The notes under the pieces were generated by a model, which did not search any database, had not been told where the DNA came from, and worked only from the letters and a program-made list of their open reading frames with translations. A program made the translations under genes and the position numbers. From an uncultured Lactobacillus sp. (GTDB lineage: Bacteria > Bacillota > Bacilli > Lactobacillales > Lactobacillaceae): a DNA stretch of 31,159 bases. Every line of letters begins with the position of its first letter. Position 1 is the stretch's first letter. Below are positions 8,161 through 16,314 of this stretch, piece by piece. The stretch spans positions 1 to 31,159 of the forward strand of contig CALYQE010000002.1 in NCBI GenBank assembly GCA_945281075.1, written 5' to 3'.

Positions 8161-8200
8161 TATAAAAAGCGCTGATAATCAAATCACAACGCTTTTTATA
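8161..8200. terminator. Hairpin with perfect 11-bp arms, bidirectional terminator candidate
   Basis: TATAAAAAGCG at 8161-8171 pairs perfectly with CGCTTTTTATA at 8190-8200 around an 18-base loop. Either strand ends the stem in a T-run. It lies between the convergent dga operon and the rgg/peptide transcript. Confidence 0.45.
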
Positions 8201-8296
8201 GGTCTGCATAATAATTTTTATCAGACTCAATTAAATTAATATAATAGATTATGAGGTAACTTTAAAAATCTAATTTTAAGGTTATCTAGATATTTT

Positions 8297-8318
8297 GAAA
8301 AGATCCACTCTATGGATC
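8297..8318 (-). terminator. Small hairpin overlapping the peptide stop codon
   Basis: On the minus strand GATCCA-TAGAG-TGGATC is a perfect 6-bp stem followed by TTTTC. The left arm holds the last codons (Asp-Pro) of the 14-residue peptide and its TAG lies in the loop, so translation to the end would disturb the hairpin. Confidence 0.4.
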
Positions 8319-8354
8319 AGGAAGAATGATTACAACTGTTTTTAAAAGGTCCAT
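8310..8354 (-). CDS. Candidate leaderless signalling peptide MDLLKTVVIILPDP
   Basis: A 14-codon gene too short for ordinary gene callers. ATG 8354 is preceded by GAAAGGAGGGATAAAA, one of the best ribosome sites in the window, at ideal spacing, and the frame ends in TAG at 8310-8312. The product is hydrophobic (LLKTVVIILP) with a charged residue near each end and no room for a secretion leader. It starts 53 bases after the stop of an Rgg/RopB-type regulator gene on the same strand, with a weak promoter between (TAAACA, 16 bases, TAAAAT). Rgg regulators are controlled by short hydrophobic peptides; in Streptococcus pyogenes RopB responds to the leaderless octapeptide SIP, and related leaderless peptides are known in other Firmicutes. 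That this peptide is the ligand of the neighbouring regulator is inference; that it is translated is strongly suggested by the ribosome site. Confidence 0.6.
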   Translation of the reverse strand: MDLLKTVVIILPDP

Positions 8355-8407
8355 TTTTATCCCTCCTTTCACACTTATATTTTACTATTTTTTTGTAATT
8401 TGTTTAG

Positions 8408-9244
8408 CTATTTTTGTTTAGTCATTCTTTTTACATTCACATCATACCCGGAAAGAACCAAAACTTTTTTTATTTCTTCCGCTTCTCCTTTCTTGCCATA
8501 TATAATATCTTCGTAGTACTTGCCCAATATTTTAGAAAATGCAACTTCAATTATATTGGGTAAGTTTTTTAGATATTTCAGAGGCTCATCACATAAATCA
8601 ATCTCATTTCTTTGAAAACACAAATCAATATAATTTACCATTAGTATACTTAAGGCAACAATTAACTTTTTTTCAATACTTGCCGTGTTTTTATACCGTC
8701 TGATAATATTATTAATTATTAGTTTTGCTTCTTCTACACTGTATATTTGTATTACATTACTTACTAGCACTATTCGTAAATACTCATTTTCCTTATCATA
8801 TTTTTGAAAAACCATTTGTTTAATTTTGTTTTTTTCCTCATACGTCAAGTTTTCTATAGAGCTTTCATCATGCGTGTCATAAATGATCTTTGCATGAATT
8901 ATTAAGGAGTTAATGAAAGTCGTCTGTGGCCTGATTTTTTCAAGTTTTGTAATTAAGTTATCAAGTTCCTTGTCGTTATCTTCATTAGCAGCTTTTAAAA
9001 ATTTATTCATTAAAATATTTAAACTTTTATCGTTTACTTTATTCTTTGCTAGTCCTGAAAAAAACTCCTGAAAGCTAATGTTATGCTTTTGTAAGATCTC
9101 AATTAATTCTTCTGCGCCAATATCATGAAAGCCGCGTTCAACCTTCGAGTAAAAAGAAACCGAAATCACCCCTGCAGCCATTTCGGTTTGGGTTAAGCCA
9201 AGCTCATGCCGCAATTGCTTTAATTTACCCCCGATGTTATTCAT
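8408..9244 (-). CDS. Rgg/RopB-family transcriptional regulator
   Basis: A 278-residue cytosolic regulator with an N-terminal XRE-type helix-turn-helix (residues ~5-60, LKQLRHELGLTQTEMAAGVISVSFYSKVERG) followed by an all-helical C-terminal region of TPR-like repeats (~70-278). This is the domain plan and length of the Rgg/GadR/MutR family (RRNPP superfamily), whose helical domain binds short imported peptides. There is no kinase or other effector domain. The gene is divergent from the HD-domain gene (194 bases between starts) and is followed by the 14-codon peptide gene. Codon use is AT-rich, more so than the HD gene, like the dga operon it faces. The target is unknown: the peptide promoter, the dga operon or its own promoter are the local candidates. 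Confidence 0.85.
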   Translation of the reverse strand: MNNIGGKLKQLRHELGLTQTEMAAGVISVSFYSKVERGFHDIGAEELIEILQKHNISFQEFFSGLAKNKVNDKSLNILMNKFLKAANEDNDKELDNLITKLEKIRPQTTFINSLIIHAKIIYDTHDESSIENLTYEEKNKIKQMVFQKYDKENEYLRIVLVSNVIQIYSVEEAKLIINNIIRRYKNTASIEKKLIVALSILMVNYIDLCFQRNEIDLCDEPLKYLKNLPNIIEVAFSKILGKYYEDIIYGKKGEAEEIKKVLVLSGYDVNVKRMTKQK

Positions 9245-9438
9245 TTGACCATATCCTTTGCAGTTTTCATATAGCTAATTATGAACAATTCTGTCAAAAT
9301 ATTCAAAGCTATTATTTTTCTTTAACAATAGAATACTTTCCTGTATTCAAGTTATCAGTAAATCAGCATTTTTGCTATAATTTAACTGATTAAGAGTTTT
9401 TTTAATATTAACTGAAAAATTATTTTTGAGGAATTTAT
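9245..9438. promoter_or_regulatory. Divergent promoter region of rgg and the HD-domain gene
   Basis: For the plus strand a TATAAT lies in TTTTTGCTATAATTTAAC, about 65 bases before ATG 9439, with TTATCA 18 bases upstream as a weak -35. An inverted repeat GAATAC-TTTCCT-GTATTC lies upstream of it. Either gene could use it as operator. Confidence 0.45.
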
Positions 9439-10797
9439 ATGCCCAAATTTCAAAGCAAAAAACTAACTAAAGAAGTGGTCTTACGCGATCCCGTTCATGA
9501 TTACATCCACATTGAAGATCAAGTAATTCTCGATGTTTTGCAAGCAAAGGAATTTCAGCGGATGAGGCGGATTAAGCAGCTGGGGCCCCTCGCCTATGTT
9601 TTTCCAGGAGCTACCCACACTCGTTTCGAACACAACTTGGGTGTGTATGAATTAACGAGGAAGATTTGTAATATTTTTGCGGTCAAATTTCCTTCACAGC
9701 ATCGCGGTGATGGGTTATGGGATGACAATAACCGCCTTTTAGTGGAATGCGCGGGCTTGTTGCACGATATCGGTCATGGACCTTATTCACATACCTTTGA
9801 GCATCTCTTTGATACCAATCATGAAAAAATCGGTCAAAGAATTATTACTGACCCACACACTGAGGTCAATCAAGCCTTACGTCAGGTTTCACCTATCTTT
9901 CCTGAGCAAGTTGCCAGCGTGATTGCAAAGACTTATCCTAATCAACAGGTGATAAAAATGATTTCCAGCCAGGCAGATGCCGATCGGATGGATTATCTCA
10001 AAAGAGATGCCTATTTTACCGGTGTCACCTACGGTGAATTTGATTTATCCCGGATTTTGCAAGAAATCAGACCATATAAAAATGGCATTTGTTTTACGAT
10101 GGCCGGCATGCATGCGGTTGAAGATTATGTGGTTTCGCGGTATCAAATGTATCAACAGGTTTATTTTCACCGTGTTGGCAGGTCAATGGAAGTTATTTTA
10201 AAGCACTTGCTAGAGCGCGCTAAAACTGTTTATCAGCAAGGCGCATTACAGGTTACACTTAACTTAGGGAAATTTCTAGCCGGTAATTGGACCCTGGATG
10301 ATTATCTCAAACTCGATGACGGGGTAATGGAAAGCAACTTCTTGCTGTGGACTGAATCCAGTGATCCCATTCTTGCAGACCTAACCAGTTGCTACTTATT
10401 CAGAAAGCCCCTTGAAAGTGTTTGTATTGATGAAGAAACTAAGAACTTGCTGCCAAAACTAAAAGACTTAATTAAGCAAGCAGGCTTTGATCCGCAGTAC
10501 TATACTGACACCAATTCAGCTTTTGACGAGCCCTATGATGCCTACAAGCCAAGTGGGAAGAACGCTAACAGCCAAATTGAGTTAATGCAGACCGATGGTC
10601 AATTAATTGAATTATCGCAGTTAAGTCCGCTGGTACGGGCTCTTAATGGAACAATTCAAGGCGATGAACGCTTCTTCTTTCCCAAAATTATGATGTCCAA
10701 AAATGAAGAACCGCAAATTTTTGATCCGCTTTATCAACAGTTTCAACGTTATATCAAGAATGGCAAATTGCGCTATCTGCGCAGACCGAAAAAGTAA
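9439..10797 (+). CDS. HD-domain phosphohydrolase (YwfO-like)
   Basis: A 452-residue cytosolic HD-superfamily metal-dependent phosphohydrolase, of the broadly conserved group that includes B. subtilis YwfO and dNTP triphosphohydrolase relatives. The N-terminus KEVVLRDPVHDYIHIEDQVI is the family signature. Metal-binding residues are visible in THTRFEHNLG, in GLLHDIGHGPYSHTFEH (the HD pair) and in QADADRMDYL. Full family length. ATG 9439 is preceded by TTTTGAGGAATTTAT. It stands alone on its strand, with its own promoter and a strong terminator. The natural substrate is not known from sequence; (d)NTP or signalling nucleotide hydrolysis is the family expectation. Confidence 0.88.
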   Translation: MPKFQSKKLTKEVVLRDPVHDYIHIEDQVILDVLQAKEFQRMRRIKQLGPLAYVFPGATHTRFEHNLGVYELTRKICNIFAVKFPSQHRGDGLWDDNNRLLVECAGLLHDIGHGPYSHTFEHLFDTNHEKIGQRIITDPHTEVNQALRQVSPIFPEQVASVIAKTYPNQQVIKMISSQADADRMDYLKRDAYFTGVTYGEFDLSRILQEIRPYKNGICFTMAGMHAVEDYVVSRYQMYQQVYFHRVGRSMEVILKHLLERAKTVYQQGALQVTLNLGKFLAGNWTLDDYLKLDDGVMESNFLLWTESSDPILADLTSCYLFRKPLESVCIDEETKNLLPKLKDLIKQAGFDPQYYTDTNSAFDEPYDAYKPSGKNANSQIELMQTDGQLIELSQLSPLVRALNGTIQGDERFFFPKIMMSKNEEPQIFDPLYQQFQRYIKNGKLRYLRRPKK

Positions 10798-10805
10798 CTC
10801 AAACC

Positions 10806-10841
10806 AAAAAAAGAAGAGCTTATCTTGAGCTCTTCTTTTTT
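10806..10841. terminator. Bidirectional terminator between HD gene and ABC genes
   Basis: Perfect 10-bp stem AAGAAGAGCT / AGCTCTTCTT around TATCTTG, flanked by A-run and T-run. It can end both the plus-strand HD gene and the converging ABC transporter operon. Confidence 0.8.
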
Positions 10842-10854
10842 GATACTTAATTGT

Positions 10855-12441
10855 TTAATTCAGCTTTTTAAGCTGAATCTCCCGGTCAAACAGCTGCTTC
10901 ATTTGCTCATTAAAGTTGTGTGCAATAAATAAAACCGTTGCAGACGTGTTGGTCACTTCTCGTAAAATTTCCATTGTCGCCTGCTGATCAATTGCACTGG
11001 TTCCCTCATCAATCAAAATAATTTTACTTTGATGGGCTAAGGCACGAACAAGCACAATCTTTTGTCGCTGACCCCCTGAGATATTTAAGTTGTTTACATT
11101 AATCTGCTCATTTAAACCCTGATCAAACTTAGCTATGTCTCCGGACAGCTGCACTTCTTTAACTAATCTAGGCAGTCGGGCCCGCAGCTTTTCTTCAAAC
11201 ATCGTCATGTTATCGGCAATGCTAACGGGAAAAAGCACGGGATCCTGCGGAATGTAGCCCACTTTACTCATATCGGGATTGATTGCTTGGCCGTTTTCAT
11301 CTTTAAAGATTATTTTCCCCGAACTCGGTTTGATCAGTCCTAAAAGTAATTTAAACAAGGTTGTTTTTCCCACACCTGAGTCGCCGGTTAATAAAATCTT
11401 TTCGCCAGGTTGAACATTAATATCTGGAAAAAGCAGCTTTTCACCATTGGGAAACTGCAGACTGAGATTGTGCGTATCAAATGCGGCTGGCGTTTGAATC
11501 TTTGCAGGTACTGGCTTGACAATCTGACTGCTTGTTTGTGCTATTTCGCCATTTAGATTCTGGGCGCCTTTCATTTGGCCATAGGCTTGAACCATCTGTT
11601 CAATCGCTGACTCCATATAATACCGACAGTTAGATATAGCGACAATTACGCCAAAGCCAACCTCACCAGTTGAAAACAAGTAACCGGACAAGACAAACAA
11701 AATGAAAGAAAAGAATACCGCAATTAAGCTGTTAATACTAGAAAGGCACTGCATAAAGCCGTTTTGTTTTATATTAGCGTCTTCTAATTTTTTTGCTGCT
11801 TTATCAGTCACCCGAAACAATTGGGCACCTGCCAGGTAGCGCCTAATTTCAGCTAATCCACTTAACCATTTTTCTAAACTATCAAGATATTGTTGGTTAC
11901 TGGACGATATTTGCATTGTTGCCTTTTGCAAAGGTTTTTCAATTAACTTTGGAATAATCAAGGAAATTATCGTCATGATAATAATTGCTAAAAGCAAACT
12001 CCAGTGGATTGTAATTAGTAAGATCAAAACGGAAATCAGCATGGCACAAGCTCCCACAAAGCTCAAAAAAGCTTCTAAGTAGTTTTCTTTATTTTGAACT
12101 AAGTCATTGGTCAAGCGGTTTTGAACCTGCGCCACAGAATGGTCGCGCCCATCTTCGTAAAAGTGATCAGTGATCTGCGCCCGCAAATTAACGCTATATT
12201 CTTCTTCTTGTTTAGACACTAGATAGAAATTAAAGCTTTGAAGAAAATAATCAAGTAACATTATGACAGTTTCAATTGCAAAGATCTGATAAGTGGTTTT
12301 CCAGTCATTATTTTGCAATGCCGTCATTTCCATGAGAGTTAATTGTGTCAAGGCAATAATTAAGACATAAACCAAAATATTATTAACCATTAGCCAGATA
12401 AACCTGGCTGGATTAGTTTTTAAAAATCCTTTAATTGTCAT
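10855..12441 (-). CDS. ABC half-transporter (permease-ATPase fusion), second subunit
   Basis: About 528 residues: an N-terminal exporter-type membrane domain of roughly six helices (residues ~10-290), then an ATPase domain. Walker A is LLTGDSGVGKTTLFK, the signature NISGGQRQK, and Walker B IILIDEGTSAID with the catalytic Glu kept. A longer frame begins at 12468, but AAAGGTAAGCAAAATG puts the start at ATG 12441, overlapping the upstream gene's stop by 11 bases. It is a paralogue of the upstream gene, so the two probably form a heterodimeric exporter. No peptidase domain or substrate-specific partner is near, so the substrate is unknown; peptides or lipids are the usual guess for this lactobacillar family. 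Confidence 0.85.
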   Translation of the reverse strand: MTIKGFLKTNPARFIWLMVNNILVYVLIIALTQLTLMEMTALQNNDWKTTYQIFAIETVIMLLDYFLQSFNFYLVSKQEEEYSVNLRAQITDHFYEDGRDHSVAQVQNRLTNDLVQNKENYLEAFLSFVGACAMLISVLILLITIHWSLLLAIIIMTIISLIIPKLIEKPLQKATMQISSSNQQYLDSLEKWLSGLAEIRRYLAGAQLFRVTDKAAKKLEDANIKQNGFMQCLSSINSLIAVFFSFILFVLSGYLFSTGEVGFGVIVAISNCRYYMESAIEQMVQAYGQMKGAQNLNGEIAQTSSQIVKPVPAKIQTPAAFDTHNLSLQFPNGEKLLFPDINVQPGEKILLTGDSGVGKTTLFKLLLGLIKPSSGKIIFKDENGQAINPDMSKVGYIPQDPVLFPVSIADNMTMFEEKLRARLPRLVKEVQLSGDIAKFDQGLNEQINVNNLNISGGQRQKIVLVRALAHQSKIILIDEGTSAIDQQATMEILREVTNTSATVLFIAHNFNEQMKQLFDREIQLKKLN

Positions 12442-14032
12442 TTTGCTTACCTTTCTTATTGCTTGCAATCAAGTGAATTTCACGGTCAAACTGCGCCCGC
12501 AATTCGGAAGTGAGATTGTGTGCAATTAATAAAATTGTCGCTTTACTCTGAAGCAATTCTCCAATAATTTGCATTGTGGCCCCTTTGTCAATTGCACTAG
12601 TAGCCTCGTCTAGCAGCAGAAATTCGGTTTCATGAATTTCTGCTCGTGCCAGCACGACCTTTTGCTTTTGACCACCGGACAAATTATTTTGATCCAAGTC
12701 GATAATTGTTTCTGAACCAGCGGGAAATTTTGCAATGTCAGTACTGAGACTCACTTTTGCAATTGTTTGCGTGAGCTTTTGCTTTAACTGCTCGTTAAAC
12801 ATTGTAATATTATTGGCAATCGTATCGGGAAAAAGACTTGCATCTTGAGCAATGTAACCTATTTGGGCCATTTCAGGTTTAATCGCTTGCAGATCACCAT
12901 TGCTAAACAAGACTTCACCATGAATTGGCTTAATCTGACCCAGCAAGACTTTAAACAAAGTTGACTTACCTGTGCCAGAATCTCCCGTTAGCAATACTTT
13001 TTCGCCGGGTTTAATCTCAAAATCCGGATAGGTAATCATTTCACCGTGCGGATATTGAACAACCAGTTGCTGAGCTTGAACACCATCAACAGTCAAACTC
13101 TTCGCCTTTTCATTTGCAGGCTTAGCTAGTTGAGCAACTTGCAAGCGTAATTCTTTCGTTGATTTGATTTTAATCATGGCTTGAACAATTTTCCAAAGAC
13201 TATTAAAGATACTCGAAGCAAAAGTAGAACTTGCCATCAAGCCGCCAATGGTAAGCTGCTGACCAAAAAAGAGAATCGCTCCCCAAAGGCCAATCCCTAA
13301 TTGACCAATAGTATTACCACCGCCATTAATAATATCCGCTGTTCCTTCCAGCTTTTTTTGCTGAAGGTTAGCCATAGCAAGGTCTTGGCTTTTCTTGTTA
13401 ATCGCTTGTTTAAGGTTTTTCTTGGCATTGTAACGACGTAATTCGCTTAAGCCTGAAAACCAGTTGGCAATCGTATTTAGTAATGCTGAATTTTTTGCAG
13501 CTGCAAGCGCTGCAGATTTTGACAGTCTTTTTTCCATGATTTTCGGTAACAGCAAGACAATGATGGTAATCAAAGCTGTTGCTAAAACGATTGACCAATG
13601 CAATGTAAACATCGCGGTAATGGCCATCAAAACCGTTAAAATTGTGCTCAAGATATCAATCCAGGGGTTAGCAAAATTATCAGTTAAAACTTTTAAATTA
13701 TTCCCCAATTGGTTTTGCATTTCCGCTACTTTAGCTGAGCCTTGATTGTAATAATGCTTCATAATGCGTTCACGTACTTGATGGAGGTATCTTTGCACTT
13801 GCTGATTAAATAGATATGTACCTAGGGGGATTAAGAAAAATGATAATAAGCCCATGGCCAAATTGGCTAATAGCCACATTACGGCATTCTGAAGATTTCC
13901 TTTGACTAGATAATCAGTTGCAAATTTTAGAAAATAAGTATTCATTGTCGTTGCCAAAGCAGCAATGACATAAATAACAATAATGAGCACCGCACGTGGT
14001 AAATTTGATTTCAATAATTCTTTTAAAGACAT
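12431..14032 (-). CDS. ABC half-transporter (permease-ATPase fusion), first subunit
   Basis: A 533-residue exporter half-transporter. Membrane helices occupy residues ~10-285; the ATPase has Walker A at 350-358 (GDSGTGKST), signature LSGGQ at 451-455 and Walker B LLLDE at 472-476, with an intact catalytic Glu. No signal peptide beyond the first membrane helix. ATG 14032 follows GAAGGGAGAAAGTC. It is the first gene of a two-gene minus-strand operon, overlapping the second half-transporter. Both ATP sites look complete, unlike many heterodimeric exporters where one is degenerate. Role unknown. Confidence 0.86.
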   Translation of the reverse strand: MSLKELLKSNLPRAVLIIVIYVIAALATTMNTYFLKFATDYLVKGNLQNAVMWLLANLAMGLLSFFLIPLGTYLFNQQVQRYLHQVRERIMKHYYNQGSAKVAEMQNQLGNNLKVLTDNFANPWIDILSTILTVLMAITAMFTLHWSIVLATALITIIVLLLPKIMEKRLSKSAALAAAKNSALLNTIANWFSGLSELRRYNAKKNLKQAINKKSQDLAMANLQQKKLEGTADIINGGGNTIGQLGIGLWGAILFFGQQLTIGGLMASSTFASSIFNSLWKIVQAMIKIKSTKELRLQVAQLAKPANEKAKSLTVDGVQAQQLVVQYPHGEMITYPDFEIKPGEKVLLTGDSGTGKSTLFKVLLGQIKPIHGEVLFSNGDLQAIKPEMAQIGYIAQDASLFPDTIANNITMFNEQLKQKLTQTIAKVSLSTDIAKFPAGSETIIDLDQNNLSGGQKQKVVLARAEIHETEFLLLDEATSAIDKGATMQIIGELLQSKATILLIAHNLTSELRAQFDREIHLIASNKKGKQNDN

Positions 14033-14143
14033 GACTTTCTCCCTTCGCTTTTAATATGCTCATTAAAGTTTAATTTTTTAATCAAATCAATCTAATTTGG
14101 CTAAGTGGTCATTTTAGCTGCGCAACAGGCTTAATTTTTGGCA

Positions 14144-14170
14144 TAAAAAAACCTGCTTATCAAAGCAGAT
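14144..14170 (-). terminator. Terminator of prs
   Basis: On the minus strand ATCTGCTT-TGAT-AAGCAGGT followed by a run of seven T, 30 bases after the prs stop codon. Confidence 0.75.
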
Positions 14171-14199
14171 CTTTTGGACACTAATCTTCAAACTGAGGC

Positions 14200-15174
14200 T
14201 TAGTCTTGTTTATTTTCTTGGTATCGGGTGTTAAATAATGGACTCAATGGCTCATTCTTTTGGATGCACTTGATTGCATCCCCAATCAATGGTCCAACTG
14301 ACACCATCAAAGTCTTATCAAGTTTCTTTTCTTGCGGCTGGTTAATTGAATCAGTCAAAACTAAGTTTTTAATTGGCGAGTCATTCAAGCGCTCGATGGC
14401 TGGACCAGATAAGACAGCATGAGTAGCGCTGGCATAAACCTCAGTTGCCCCGGCATCAATCAGCGCTTGGGCAGCCAAAGTAATTGTTCCCGCAGTATCA
14501 ATCATGTCATCAATAATGATCGCACGTTTGCCCTTAACCTCACCAATAATGTTCATGACTTCGGCCACATTGGCACGCGGACGGCGCTTATCAACAATTG
14601 CAATTGAGGTTCCTAAAAATTCGGCGAGCTTGCGAGCACGCGTAACCCCACCATGATCAGGTGAAACCACCACCGCATCTTTTTCGAGGTGATTGCGTAA
14701 GAAGTAGTCCGCTAAAAGAGGTGCCCCCATCAAATTATCGACTGGAATATCAAAGAACCCTTGAATTTGCGGTGCGTGCAAATCGAGCGACAAAACCCTG
14801 GTCGCGCCAGCTTCTTGCAACATATCAGCAACTAGCTTCGCGGTAATCGGCTCACGTGGACGTGTTTTCCGGTCTTGACGAGCATAACCGTAATAAGGAA
14901 TCACAATATTAATCGTCTGAGCACTCGCACGGCGAACAGCATCGATTGTAATTAAGAGTTCCATCAAATTATCATTAACTGGTACGCTAGTTGACTGGAT
15001 CAGATAAACATCCTTACCACGAACTGATTCGTCAATATTAATTTGGATTTCCCCGTCACTGAAGCGTTGCACGCTTGATTCACTGAGCGGAATGCCGACC
15101 CGCTCGGCAATTTTTTCTGCCAACGGCTCGTTTGAATTAAGGGCAAACAACATCATATTGTCTTTATAAGACAT
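14200..15174 (-). CDS. prs: Ribose-phosphate pyrophosphokinase (PRPP synthetase)
   Basis: A 324-residue cytosolic enzyme making PRPP from ribose-5-phosphate and ATP for purine, pyrimidine, His, Trp and NAD synthesis. Motifs seen: [40 protein letters not shown] (ATP-binding), [32 protein letters not shown] (catalytic loop and metal), and the PRPP loop [13 protein letters not shown]. Length is standard. ATG 15174 follows GACGGAGGAAATT. It stands alone between terminators. Lactobacilli often carry two prs genes; which one this is cannot be told here. Confidence 0.95.
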   Translation of the reverse strand: MSYKDNMMLFALNSNEPLAEKIAERVGIPLSESSVQRFSDGEIQINIDESVRGKDVYLIQSTSVPVNDNLMELLITIDAVRRASAQTINIVIPYYGYARQDRKTRPREPITAKLVADMLQEAGATRVLSLDLHAPQIQGFFDIPVDNLMGAPLLADYFLRNHLEKDAVVVSPDHGGVTRARKLAEFLGTSIAIVDKRRPRANVAEVMNIIGEVKGKRAIIIDDMIDTAGTITLAAQALIDAGATEVYASATHAVLSGPAIERLNDSPIKNLVLTDSINQPQEKKLDKTLMVSVGPLIGDAIKCIQKNEPLSPLFNTRYQENKQD

Positions 15175-15369
15175 AATTTCCTCCGTCTAATATTCGTCTA
15201 CAACTTATTATTTTACCAAAAGTTGCTGGAAAAGGTTATTACCTACAATTTATTATTCAACTTTAACCAGCCACATTCAAGCCCTGAACACCAATTAATT
15301 ATTTAAATCCGTATTTTACTTTTGAATATTTGTGCTAATAAAAAATGGTTAGCTTTTTTTCCAAAATTA

Positions 15370-15399
15370 AAAGCCCTGAACTCACTTGTTCAAGGCTTT
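15370..15399 (-). terminator. Terminator after murQ
   Basis: AAAGCC-TGAAC and GTTCA-GGCTTT arms with one mismatch, directly after the murQ stop on the minus strand. The 11-base AAGCCCTGAAC is repeated nearby, around 15277-15287. Confidence 0.6.
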
Positions 15400-15404
15400 A
15401 ACAA

Positions 15405-16301
15405 TTAATTTTTTTGCAAAACTTGTGCTACATTACCGTGCTCTTCAGCTAAGAGCTTGGCAGCTGCTTGCTTAGTTTTTCTGGTTTTAATCATAACAAT
15501 TGCCAATGCAACTTCATTGCCACTTTCCTTTAAAGCCCTTGCTGCTTGCTCTAGGCTTACTCCTGTGGTTGAACTAATAATGCGACATGCACGGTTTACT
15601 AACTTATCATTGGTCGGCTGAACGTTAATCATTACATTCTGGTAGACTTTTCCCTGCTTAATCATAATTCCTGTTGAGATCGTATTTAAAATCAGCTTTT
15701 GGGCTGTCCCGGCTTTCATTCTCGTCGAACCAGTTACTACCTCAGGACCAACTACTGCTTCAATTGCTAACTTAGCATGATGTCCAATTTCAGAATCAGG
15801 TACGCAAGCAATCGCAATCGTCAATGCGCCAACTTTTTGAGCATATTCCAGACAACCAATCACATACGGTGTTCTGCCGCTTGCGGCCAACCCGATGACA
15901 ATATCATTTGCCGTTAAATCAAGCTGACGCAAGTCATTTTCACCTAAAGTGGCAGAATCTTCTGCACCCTCAACCGCTTGAAACATTGCTTCTTTACCGC
16001 CAGCAATCAAGCCGATAGCACGTTCAGGCTTGATTCCATATGTGGGTACCAATTCAGCTGCATCAAGTACACCCAGTCTGCCGCTCGTACCTGCGCCAAC
16101 ATAGATTAAGCGTCCGCCTTGCTTATAAAGTTGAGCAGCTTCATCAATTGCTCGTGCGATTAGTTCAGCTTGCATTGCCACTGCCTGCGCTACTTTTTGA
16201 TCCTCTTGGTTAATGGTCTTGACCATCTCAAGCGTTGACATGGTATCAATCTCTGTCGTAGCTGGGTTTCGACTTTCAGTCACTAAATTTTCAATTTTCA
16301 T
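15405..16301 (-). CDS. murQ: N-acetylmuramic acid 6-phosphate etherase
   Basis: About 298 residues, the family's length. It removes the lactyl ether from MurNAc-6-phosphate, giving GlcNAc-6-phosphate and D-lactate, in cytosolic cell-wall recycling. The SIS sugar-phosphate domain is clear: LIYVGAGTSGRLGVLDAAELVPTYG (residues ~65-89), with Glu83 matching the catalytic Glu of E. coli MurQ, then LIAGGKEAMFQAVEGAEDS and VTGSTRMKAGTAQK. ATG 16301 is preferred; a GTG at 16310 is in frame but has no better ribosome site. It follows the EIIBCA gene by about a dozen bases and is probably translationally coupled to it. Confidence 0.95.
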   Translation of the reverse strand: MKIENLVTESRNPATTEIDTMSTLEMVKTINQEDQKVAQAVAMQAELIARAIDEAAQLYKQGGRLIYVGAGTSGRLGVLDAAELVPTYGIKPERAIGLIAGGKEAMFQAVEGAEDSATLGENDLRQLDLTANDIVIGLAASGRTPYVIGCLEYAQKVGALTIAIACVPDSEIGHHAKLAIEAVVGPEVVTGSTRMKAGTAQKLILNTISTGIMIKQGKVYQNVMINVQPTNDKLVNRACRIISSTTGVSLEQAARALKESGNEVALAIVMIKTRKTKQAAAKLLAEEHGNVAQVLQKN

Positions 16302-16314
16302 GTATTTCACTCAT

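Larger units (their letters stand above)
7682..8309. other. Gene-poor stretch between dgaF and the peptide gene
   Basis: No gene is supported. A plus-strand frame stays open for 59 codons (7848-8027, with the peptide LEIYKISFENIRYHKTRK inside) but lacks a start with a ribosome site. It ends inside the terminator, so it may be a relic or chance. Three hairpins punctuate the region (8016-8051, 8161-8200, 8251-8286). The last has arms around GGTAACTTTAAAAAT and ATTTTAAGGTTATC with G-T pairs. Confidence 0.3.

Noticed and set aside
15277..15381. Direct repeat AAGCCCTGAAC near prs and murQ as a mobile or CRISPR-like repeat
   Set aside because: Only two copies, one being an arm of the murQ terminator; more likely a duplicated terminator fragment.
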